A model generated the notes under the pieces. That model did not search any database. It was not told the DNA's origin and was given only the letters and a program-made list of their open reading frames with translations. Shown piece by piece: positions 21,050 to 31,456 of a stretch of DNA of 64,000 bases. This stretch comes from Begonia masoniana (lineage: Eukaryota; Streptophyta; Magnoliopsida; Cucurbitales; Begoniaceae), in assembly GCA_022432975.1 (NCBI GenBank), contig CM039508.1, positions 43,861,646 to 43,925,645 of the forward strand, in the 5' to 3' direction. How positions within the stretch are numbered: the first letter of the stretch is position 1; the number at the start of each line of letters is the position of its first letter. Position numbers and translations under genes: made by a program.

Positions 21050-23482
21050 GAGAAATTTTTATCCGTTGTTTGATAGCAGCTATCACCTCGGACATCTGCT
21101 GTAATATCTCAGGGCCGATAAGCTTGGTTTCTCCGACCTCATCCCAACACAACGGGGATCTGCACTTTCTGCCGTAAAGGGCTTCATATGGAGCCATACC
21201 AATCGTAGCCTGATAGCTATTGTTGTATGCAAACTCCACGAGTGGCAAGTATCTACTCCAAGGAGCATGAAATTCCAGTACGCACGACCTTAGCATATCT
21301 TCCAGTATTTGGATTGTTCTTTCGGATTGTCCATCTGTCTGTGGATGAAATGCCGTGCTGAAGTCTAATCTAGTGCCCAAGGAGCTCTGCAAACTTTTCC
21401 AAAACCTGGAAGTGAATCTAGGATCCCGGTCCGAAACAATTGACACCGGAATACCATGCAGCTTGACAATCTCACTAATATATAGCTCAACATACTGATC
21501 CATGGAGAATTTCGTCTTCACAGGTAGAAAATGGGCTGACTTCGTCAATCTGTCCACTATGACCCATATGCTATTGTGGCCTTTAGCTGTTCTTAGAAGG
21601 CCAACAACAAAGTCCATTGTGATGTTCTCCCACTTCCATTCGGGAATCGGGAGAGGTTGAAGCGTTCCACTTGGTCGTTGATGTTCAGCTTTGACCTGTT
21701 GACATATCATACAAGACTCCACATACTTGGCCACTTCATTCTTCATATTCGGCCACCAGAAGTGAAGTTTCAAGTCTTGATACATCTTCGTGCTACCGGG
21801 ATGTACAGAGAAAGAAGATGAGTGGGCTTCTGATAAGATGTGTTTCCGTAACTCTTCATCCTTCGGAACATACCATCTATCTCTGAACTTCAGGATACCA
21901 TCTCCCGAATAGCTGAACTCGGAAGAGGCCATTGGTACCTTGCTCACCATATCAGCCATCTCCTTTGAATTGGTCTTCTGGGTTTCCTTAATTCGGTTCA
22001 GGACGGAGGGCCGTAGCGTTAAGTCTGCTAGTATGGCCGATAGCCCAGAAACTATCTCCATATCGAACTTCTGTATCTCCGTCCTCAAAGGCATTGATAC
22101 GGCCGACATAGCTGGTTGCACAGTAGCTGGCATCCTGCTCAGTGCATCAGCTACCACATTAGCTTTACCAAGATGGTATTTGATCTCAACATCGTAGTCT
22201 TTTACAAATTCTAACCACCGCCTCTGTCTCATATTCAACTCCTTCTTAGTAAAGAGGTACTTCAAACTCTTGTGGTCAGAAAACACCTCACATGACTGTC
22301 CATATAGGTGGTGTCTCCATACCTTCAGCGCAAATACAACTGCCGCTAACTCAAGGTCATGAGTAGGGTAGTTTTCTTCATGTCTCTTCAATTGTCTGGA
22401 CGCGTATGCTACCACTTTCCCTTCTTGCATCAATACGCATCCCAAGCTAATTTTTGACGCATCACAATATACGCTGAACTTGCCGTCTTCAACTGGCAAT
22501 ACTAACAGAGGAGCAGTGGTTAATTTCGGCTTAAGTGTCTGAAAGCTCACCTCACATGCTTCAGACCATCTGAACTTGATTTCTTTCCTTGTCAAGCTGG
22601 TCATGGGTTTTGCTATCACAGAAAATCCCTTGATGAATTTCCTGTAATAACCAGCTAGTCCGATAAAGCTCCGTACCTCGCTTGCATTCCTCGGCCTTGG
22701 CCAGTCTCTTGCAGCCTCAATCTTGGCCGGGTCCACAGATACTCCTTCAGCCGACACCACGTGGCCAAGGAAATTAATTTTGTTCAGCCAGAATTCACAC
22801 TTTGATAACTTGGCATATAAATGATGCTGCTTTAGGACTGACAGTACAATAGTCAAGTGCTCCTCATGTTCGGCTTCACTTCTAGAATACAATAGGATGT
22901 CGTCGATAAATACGATCACAAATTTATCCAGAAAGTCCTGGAATATTCTGTTCATCAAGTCCATAAATGCCGCAGGAGCATTGGTTAATCCAAACGACAT
23001 TACCAAGAACTCATAGTGTCCAAATCGGGTCCTGAAGGCAGTCTTTGGAATATCTTCGGCTCTGACCTTCAACTGGTAATAGCCGGAGCGTAAGTCAATC
23101 TTAGAAAATACCCGAGCCCCTTGTAGCTAATCAAACAAATCGTCGATTCTTGGCAACGGGTACTTATTTCTGATAGTCAACTTGTTCAGCTCACGGTAGT
23201 CAATACACATCCGCAGGGACCCATCCTTCTTCTTAACAAATAAGATGGGAGCACCCCACGGAGAGAAACTAGGGCGCACAAAACCCTTATCCACCAATTC
23301 TTTTAGCTGAGTCTTCAACTCCCTCAGCTCAATCGGTGCCCCACGAGACGGATTCTTCGATACTGGTTCAGCACCAGGATACACATCGATCTCGAACTCG
23401 ATCTCACGATCAGGTGGCAATCCCGGTAAGTCATCCAGGAAGACCTCTGAGAATTCTAGAACTACCGGAATATTTTGAAGTT

Positions 23483-23487
23483 CCACC
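23483..23487. repeat. TSD CCACC of Cassandra 2, left copy
   Basis: The right copy is at 24364-24368. Tekay copy 2 shows the uninterrupted site at about 33860-33872. Confidence 0.92.
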
Positions 23488-23890
23488 TGTAACGACCCCG
23501 TTTCCCAGCAAGATATTGTCCGCTCTGGGGATTGGGCCGTAGCACAATATCCTCCCCTCACGGCTTTGTTTGGTGAGACTTCCCGGAAGGTCACCCAACC
23601 TGGGATTGCTCTCGCCGAAGCACATTTAACTTCGGAGTTCTTATGGGATCCGTCGCCAATCGTGATCCAAAACGCGTCTTGCTATGATGGGAGGGTCTCA
23701 TTACATATGTTTCATTTCCACATACTTCCCCAAGCGATGTGGGATTGTGACGACCCCCTCTTTACGACCCGGGATTCGCCTATACTCGAGTCCGGGATTC
23801 GCCTACACTCGGCTTAGGTCCCGAGGTTTGCCCCGCAACCCGAGGTTTGCCCCGCAGTCATACACATACGTTCACATTCGGGTCATCACA
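23488..23890 (-). repeat. Cassandra 2 LTR (3' on minus strand)
   Basis: 403 bp. The 5S-like block is at about 23577-23670. Confidence 0.94.
23577..23670 (-). other. 5S rRNA-like sequence in Cassandra 2 LTR
   Basis: Minus strand shows GGATCCCATAAGAACTCCG, box-A-like AGTTAAATGTGCTT and box-C-like GGTTGGGTGACCTTCCGG in the order and spacing of plant 5S rRNA. The second copy is at about 24050-24143. Confidence 0.88.
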
Positions 23891-23960
23891 ATCACCCCCC
23901 CTCGGGGACCAACGTCCTCGTTGGCCACATTTCCGGTTGGGTACAGGCTCTGATACCATA

Positions 23961-24363
23961 TGTAACGACCCCGTTTCCCAGCAAGATATTGTCCGCTCTG
24001 GGGATTGGGCCGTAGCACAATATCCTCCCCTCACGGCTTTGTTTGGCGAGACTTCCCGAAAGGTCACCCAACCTGGGATTGCTCTCGCCGAAGCACTTTT
24101 AACTTCGGAGTTCTTATGGGATCCGTCGCCAATCGTGATCCAAAACGCGTCTTGCTATGATGGGAGGGTCTCATTACATATGTTTCATTTCCACATACTT
24201 CCCCAAGCGATGTGGGATTGTGACGACCCCCTCTTTACGACCCGGGATTCGCCTATACTCGAGTCCGGGATTCGCCTACACTCGGGTTAGGTCCACAGGT
24301 TTGCCCCGCAACCCGAGGTTTGCCCCGCAGTCGTACACATACGTTCACATTCGGGTCATCACA
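23961..24363 (-). repeat. Cassandra 2 LTR (5' on minus strand)
   Basis: 403 bp, nearly identical to 23488-23890. Confidence 0.94.
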
Positions 24364-26040
24364 CCACCTCACCTTGCCTCCGAACATCTACTACGTGGGC
24401 AAGAAATCCGACACATCCTGACCTCATCAGCTGTTGAGCTTTCAAGGAGGATATAACAGGTATACTATGTTTCTTCGGTACTGCCTGATAGGAGAACTCT
24501 ACTTCGTTCGGGCGCTTAAAAGTCACGAGCCCAGACCTACAGTCGATGGTGGCATGATGTCTAAATAGCCAGTCCATCCCCAGAATCACTTCGTATCCTT
24601 TCATACCGATGACGATAAGATTGGCATACAATTTCTGGTCTCCAACTGACACTATATCACCCTGCACTGCCTGCTCGGAGTGCATAAACTCTCCGAACGG
24701 TAGCATGACACTGTAGGGCTGATCGGACGGTGCAAGGCACAAGTTCTTTCTACCCGCAAAGTCCATGGCCACAAATGAATGCGTGGCCCCCGTGTCTAAC
24801 AAAGTATATGCAGGTATGTTACACACCAAAATTGTACCTGTAATTGCTGTGTGCAGATCAGCATCATCAACGTCCTCCATCATTGCAAAGACTCTTGGCA
24901 CGGCCTGATTTTGTCTCGCGTCAAGTATCGGGCAATCACGGACATGATGGCCTCCTTTGCCACACTGGAAACAAGCGCCAGTAATAAGCCTGTATTCGCC
25001 CTGGTGGCTTCTCTGGCACCGTGGCAATATAGTGGGCTGAGGAGCTCCCATCGGTCTCTTTCCTTTGTCTGGGTAAGTGATGGTCTCATTGGGCCTCTTA
25101 ATGCCCCTGTTTTTTTGCTGTTGAGGTTGCAGGTTTTGACCCCTTGGTTTGTGCTGTTGTTGTTGAGGAACATTTCGAATAATCCCTCTTGGTGAATCTC
25201 TTTGTCTCTGGGACTTTATCTCTAAGGCCTCCAACTGATAAGCCTTGGCCACCACCTTCACATACGGTGCCTCATCGAATCCTCCGGTTGTGATCCCTCG
25301 TAGAAGGTCCATCTTTAACCCTTGAATGAATTGGTGCACCTTGTTCTCATCGGTGGCCACCATATGTGTTGCATATCGGGACAGTGACTCGAATTTCTGA
25401 ACATATTCAGCCACTGACCCATATTGTCGCAGTCGAGAGAATTCAAGCAACTTTTCCTTCCTCACTCCCCGATCAAAGTACTTCTCGTAGAAGATCTTCG
25501 TGAATCCTTCCCAGTTTAATGCCACTGTAGTTGACTGCACTGAGTCCCACCAAAATCCCGCACTTTCGGTGAGATAGAACGTGGCGCAAATAACCTTCTT
25601 GTTGTCTTCTACTTCTGCATATCCAAACATTTTCTCCATTGTTCGAATCCAAGTTTCAGCACGGGTCGGGTCTGTAGAGAGTCCATCAAATGAAGGCGGC
25701 TGGAGTCACCGGAATCTGTCTCCACTGTTGTCTCGCGGCGCATTATCACGATTGTTATTCCCATGATTATTGTTTCTATCGTCTTCTCTGGCCATCATGC
25801 GTTCAACCATGCGTGAGTGTGCACCCACCAGTTCTGTTAGTCGGTCAATGGCTCTAGAGCTTTCGCTTGACTCTTCTTGATGTCCTCTCACCATTTCTAA
25901 TAAACCCTATAAACAGAATAACCTAACTTAATAAACAGAACTTCTACAGGAATTTTTAAACACTTACAGTTGGTGGAGCGATCTCACGTGGCGGGTCGTG
26001 CAGTCAGACATTTCACAGAATCAGTTTTAAAACCTATTCT

Positions 26041-26051
26041 CTCTGATACCA
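26041..26051 (-). promoter_or_regulatory. Tekay primer-binding site (tRNA-iMet), copy 1
   Basis: TGGTATCAGAG on the minus strand, four bases after the 5' LTR (LTR2 as read on that strand). The equivalent in copy 2 is at 35538-35548. Confidence 0.88.
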
Positions 26052-26055
26052 TAAC

Positions 26056-28814
26056 TGTGACGGCCCGAAACCAAACCCGATCGGAGTCCGGGATCAGAGC
26101 CATCACTCCGGGACAGTGGACGGAAAACAGTGACTATTTTTTTTTTTTTGACATTTAAAACATCACACACAGGAAGAAAACCCTTACGGGAACTGAAGGC
26201 TGGAAAACATGAAAACAGGAACAGAAGGCAGAAACCTATTGAAATCAGATTGCAGGATGCATGGTAGAAAGAATTCAGAATACAGAATCTCAGATAAAGA
26301 GAAGCGGAATCTAATTCAGAGCTGAGGTTTCATAAGTAAATAACAGAAGGGGCTGGGAAGAACAGAAAACAGAGACAGACGATGACAATAAGTCAGCAGA
26401 ATAAAACAGGAAAATGGGCGGAAGAGCTGGGGCGAATAACTAACGGAAGACTTAGTTTAAAGGAGCAGCGGTGAATTCAGATACGACAAAAATGAACAGG
26501 GTTTAGCGGAAGAGGCTGAGTAAAACTGCTAGGAAGAGGTGGTGACGTCAGCCGGAAGATGCAGTTTTAAACTGAATCGGAAGAGTAATCAGTGGATGAC
26601 GTCATCGGAAGAGGTAATGACGTCATCGGAAGAGGTAATGACAACAGACGAAACCGGGTGAGATGATGACGTCAGCCGGAAGATGGATGACGTCACCAGT
26701 GGATGTAGGCAAAAACTGTAAATAGACTGGGTGGAAGATGTCGAATAAGACAAAATAGATGACGTCAGCCGGTGGATGGGTGACGTCAACCGGAAGATAC
26801 AAACAGGACTGGGAATAAACTGGGCGGAAGACTTAAGCTGGCGGTGGACTCAGATACGACAAAAGATGCACGGTGATCACCGGTGGATATAGTTTTAAAA
26901 ACAGCAGTGAACATGACCGGAAGATACAGTTTAAAAGGGGCAGGAATTTAGCAACTTTTGACAGGAAGACATACCAACAGAAAATCTCACAAAAGAGGGC
27001 AAACCTTCAAAACCCGATTCAAAAACAAAGTTTTCGAAACACACTTTGCAGATGACAGATTTCAACTGACAGATTTAGGAAAATCAGACTACATAGATAA
27101 CTCTAAAATTCGAGATCATCCATGCAATTCTTAAAACAGAAGAGTATTCTAAAACATTTCAGAACATTCAGAGCATGAGTTCAACTGTCAAATACAACAG
27201 TTTTAAAGGTTTGACTCAGAAACTATACAGTATTTCAAAATCTGAGGATCGATAAGACATACTTTAAAATCGACAGATTCAAGGAAATAAATTACATGGA
27301 TAGTTCCAAAACCAGAATTAATCCATGCATGAATTAGTAGAAACATTCCAAACAAATTTCAGAATACTTTATAATATAAACTTAACTGTCAAATACAGTG
27401 GTTTCTAAAACTGAAACATCAGAACTTGTACATTGTTTCAAAATCTGAGGGACAGTACAGGACTTAATATATAATTACAGAATTTACCAAAAGATGAGTT
27501 TTCTACAGAGTTTTTAACACAAAAATCAGGATTTCAGAAAAACTTTACAGAAACCTCTGAACAGAAATCATGTCTGGCTGCAGCAACCAAACCCCCATGA
27601 GCTCGATCCACCAGCAACTAATCATCAGACTGAGGCACAAAGTCCTCATTTTCGGGTTCAGTACCTACATCAGAGAGTTCATCTATGAGCCTAAAGCTCA
27701 GTAAGGACATAATCAGAATGCTGTGATGCAAAATGCTATGCATGCAGTTTTTCAGAAATACGGTGACAGTACGGAGCATTAAGTTACAGTGGCAGTAGAA
27801 TTAAGTGGAGCTTATAGAGGAACTGGCAAACAGTGGGGGAGGGGGAGGGTGCACTATCAGGCACATTTAGGGATACAGTACAGTAAACGGTAAACAGTAA
27901 ACAGTTCTGGGGCCAGTCCCCGTCTCGCACTTAACCTGGTACATTTCAGTCGGATTTTATCTCGTTTAGTTTCGAACAGTGTACAGAAAACATTTGCATG
28001 TCTTTCAGAGAAAATGTGTATGCATGAACGGTGCTTGAACTTAAACAGGCAAACAGCAGAAATAAGACAACAGAAAGTAGATCGAGGCCAGACATTTCAG
28101 AACATATACTATAACCTTTCTACCCAAAACAACCCGACAGAACAGGAAACCTAGTACCTCCGTGATGTAGGGCCTTAAGGGCCAACCTACGGTTATGAAC
28201 TTACCTGTTATCCGCGATGCAGTTAGCCAGAAAGTCTCGAAAATGTTCGAACCTGTACATGTACGTTCAGAAAATAAACAAGCTGCAAATGCTAACAAAT
28301 AAGTCAAAATAGTCTGTTCCAAACTCATTCAAACCCTTAGAAAACAAAATGTGTTAGCATTAAACTTCGGGAAAAACCCACATTAAACTTGTCCAAATGT
28401 GTTAGCATTAGAAGATGCTTACCTTAGCAGAGGAGCAGAAGAAAATCTGAGGAGATCGAAGTAAATCTTCGATGGTTGTTTGTCGACAGGAAGAAAGAAT
28501 GTCGAGAAGAGAAATGGAGAGAGAGCAGAGCAGAGAAGTGAAGAGGGTTTCATGTAGAAGGTGGAACTTAGCTTCTTCAACAAGTTGCCAGATGCAACAC
28601 AACCATTGGCTATCTCCAACCAACCTTAATTTCTCCCCAATTTACCCTTCCATGCATTTCAACTTAGTGTTTTGGTTTAGTTACACATTAGTTTAGTTCT
28701 CCACTAATTATTCCAACAATCCAACCAAAAACATTTCCCATGTATTAATATAATATAAATCCCGTTTAAATAATCCGGGAAAACTATTATATGGCAAAAA
28801 TGTCGGGTGTTACA
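26056..28814 (-). repeat. Tekay LTR2, shared middle LTR (2759 bp)
   Basis: Serves as 5' LTR of internal 1 and 3' LTR of internal 2. It has two of the 21-bp TGACGTCA units (LTR1 has three, LTR3 one). A segment of about 60 bp near 28349 is replaced by a 13-bp filler copied from 28397-28409. Confidence 0.95.
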
Positions 28815-29355
28815 TTCCACCCACCTTAACATAAATTTTGTCCCCAAAATTTGCCTAAGCGAATAACTCCGGATATTGGGCTCTAACATCCTCTTGTCTT
28901 TCCCATGTGGCTTCCTCCACATTATGATTTCGCCACAAAACTTTCACCAATGGGACCACTTGATTACGCAACACTTTGAGTGACATATCCAATATCTGTA
29001 TGGGCCTTTCTTCATATGTCAGTGTCAGCATGATATCAAAGTCCAACTGTTTCACGATCTGAGTTGGATCTCGTACACATTTTCTCAGCATCGAAACATG
29101 GAAGACATTGTGGACCCCATCCATCGACGCTGGCAACTGTAGTTTATAAGCCATGTTTCCCACACGCTTCAGGATGGGAAAAGGGCCAATGAACCGTGGG
29201 CTGAGCTTTCCTTTCTTACCGAATCTCATTACGCCTTTAAAAGGTGACACCTTCAAAAATACTTCATCGCCTTCGGCAAACTCTAAGTCCCTTCTTCTAT
29301 TGTCCGCATAACTCTTTTGTCGACTCTAAGAAATTTTTATCCGTTGTTTGATAGC

Positions 29356-29360
29356 AGCTA
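29356..29360. repeat. TSD AGCTA of nested solo LTR, left copy
   Basis: The right copy is at 31457-31461. Confidence 0.9.
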
Positions 29361-31456
29361 TGTAACACCCAGTTTTCATTAACCGATTTACCTCTTTCCA
29401 TTTATAGAGAATGTTTTATAATTGAAATATGGGTGATTTAGTGATTAGGTTAACAAGTGATTGAGCAAGGACAAAATGGTAAATTGCAATTTATTGTGGA
29501 TAACACATTTAAGGGAGGGTTTAATGAGGTTTAGCCGCCACTGTTCCCTCATTTTCCTCTTTGGGTTTTCAGCTCAAGCAGTCGAGCTCTCTAGGCGATT
29601 TTCCCTCGCCCGATTCTCCTTCAAACTAGGTAAGTTTTCCTTTCGTTATCTTGAGATTTTAGTGGCTATATAGCAGAGAGAGTACAATGCGTGTATTTTA
29701 ATGAGGCTGCGAGTGTGTTGAGTTCGGGTTTAGTGTTGAGAATGTTCGGTAACCAGAGTTCCCAAACTAGCTCCTTAGGTTTCTGAACGATATAAGGTTA
29801 AGGTTAGTGATGATCTAATCGGTATTCTGCTTATGACATTAGGTGTACAGAGCTTCCCGAGTAGTAGTAACCGAACAATTTCCAAGAATCCAGGTAAGTA
29901 AAGTATGCATGTGCCTTCGGGCCTACATCACGAAACAGTAGGGTTGTGCATTTTGTGAATGATTTTGTATGTCATGCATCATGTTTTTGAAAGACTACGA
30001 AAATGAATGTCCATGTAAGAATGGTAAGGTATGAACTGAATGTGACAGACAAACTATTAAGGGAACTAATCCGCCCCTTAATCGAGTAGAGGATGTATGA
30101 CATTGGGAGAATTGATCTCACTCCCAAGGGAACCATGGGATCAGATCAGCTATTAAGAGAATTCATCCGCCCCTTAATTGAGTAGAGGATGTATGACATT
30201 GGGAGAATTGATCCCACTCCCAAGGGAAACAAGGGATCAGATCAGTTTATGAACGTACGTGTATGCAACTGAGATGAGAAAGTAGAAATTGCATGTTTAG
30301 GAATATATGTTTCAGCAATGCATTTCATTACTGCTTTACTTACTTAGCATTAGGCTAATAGATGAGTTTTGTGATGTAGGTGTTGAGGATACTACAGGTG
30401 AATTCTCTGAGTTCACTGAGGGATAGGCTGGTTGGAGGAGCACATTCATGTTTCGGCCTGGTAAACTGATGAGGCGGGTTAACTGGTGTCAGTAATCTGA
30501 AAGTTTAGTTGACAATATTTCAATTTAAATATGTTGAGTTTCATGACAGAAGTGATTCTGATGTTTTGAATACGTTTTTGAGTTCCTTTGTTAATAGTGT
30601 CTGTTGGGATTTAATGTTGGCACTCACTGAATTTTTAGTAATGTAATGGTCTGAAATGTTTTTGAATGGTTTCAGTGAGGTGAGTAAATTCTTTTCCGTA
30701 GGTTAAGTTGTTGTTCTGTTGTCTATCGGATGATGTCTCAGTAAACTCATCGAAAGGTGTAAGTTCAAGTCCATCGGATGATGTCTCAGTAAACTCATTG
30801 GCAGATGCGTGCTGACGTCATCGGAAGGTGTAGGTTTAAGTCCATCGGATGATGTCTCAGTAAACTCATCGGCAGATGCGTACTGACATCATCGGAAGGT
30901 GTAGGTTTAAGTCCATCGGATGATGTCTCAGTAAACTCATCGGCAGATGCGTGCTGACGTCATCGGAAGATGTAGGTTTAAGTCTATCGGATGATGTCTC
31001 AGTAAACTCATCGGCAGATGCGTCCTGACGTCATCTGAAGGTGTAGAGAGTATTTTGTCGTTTAGTCACCGGTGGATGTAGAACAAAGTCGTTTGGATGA
31101 AGGAAATCATCTGGCTGACGTCATCGGAAGATGTAGAGTGCATTTTGTCGTTTTGCCACCGGATGATGTCTTCCATTTTCTGCCCCAGCCTCTTTTTGTT
31201 GACTTTGTTTGGCGGGCGATGTGTTTGACTTTTGAAACTTACAAAGTATTCTATGATTTAAACTTTATTCCTTTTGCCGATTATTTCTCAAAATTCCAAC
31301 TGAGTACTCAAGCATTGTACAATAGTTTTGTTTAACTCTATCTTACTCAAACGATTTCCGCTGCAAGTTTTAAAAAAAAAATAAATACGGTTGAAATTTT
31401 TATTCATGTAGGGGCATGGTGTGACGAACCGGGTACAGATAACTCGGGGCGTTACA
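29361..31456 (+). mobile_element. Solo LTR nested in Tekay copy 2 (2096 bp)
   Basis: TGTAACACCCAG... to ...GGGGCGTTACA with TSD AGCTA. No internal region is present, so it is a solo LTR of another Tekay-like Gypsy element in plus orientation. It contains a 71-bp tandem repeat (30769-31052) with TGACGTCATCGGAAG modules and the CTTACTTAGCATTAGGCT block (30339-30365) comparable to the other Tekay-like LTRs. A short open frame at its left end (29461-29673) is not taken as a gene. Confidence 0.9.
30769..31052 (+). repeat. 71-bp tandem repeat, four copies
   Basis: Units start at 30769, 30840, 30911 and 30982 with GTCYATCGGATGATGTCTCA, and a partial unit is at 30721. Each contains CTGACGTCATCGGAAG or a one-base variant. 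The exact 71-bp spacing is read directly. Confidence 0.92.

Larger units (their letters stand above)
23488..24363 (-). mobile_element. Cassandra TRIM retrotransposon 2
   Basis: Complete 876-bp element: 403-bp LTRs at 23488-23890 and 23961-24363 around a 70-bp internal domain. The internal domain has an exact tRNA-iMet primer-site complement GCTCTGATACCA (23947-23958), and a C-run next to the left LTR is the polypurine tract of the minus strand. TSD CCACC. It is absent from Tekay copy 2, so it inserted after the Tekay duplication. The LTRs are nearly identical. The outer part of each LTR differs from Cassandra 1, with doubled GGGATTCGCCTA and CGAGGTTTGCCCCGCA units. Confidence 0.95.
20088..25894 (-). 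pseudogene. Tekay gag-pol, copy 1
   Basis: Starts at the ATG at 25894 and ends at a TAG at 20088. Gag lies in 25639-24900 with the zinc knuckle CFQCGKGGHHVRDC (about 24932-24973). Protease LLDTGATH is at about 24787-24800, RT with FIDD (22899-22907) inside 23072-21900, then RNase H, integrase (DFVVG, SDRDPRF, then Glu in QSERTIQ) and a C-terminal chromodomain (about 20088-20260). Breaks: a TGA in N-terminal gag near 25708, Cassandra 2 inserted between protease and RT, a TAG in RT near 23127 and a truncated nested LTR in the integrase C-terminal region. Chromodomains in this family guide integration to heterochromatin. Confidence 0.92.

Noticed and set aside
30721..31140. CRISPR-like array
   Set aside because: The 71-bp units are contiguous tandem repeats without unique spacers, in a plant LTR.
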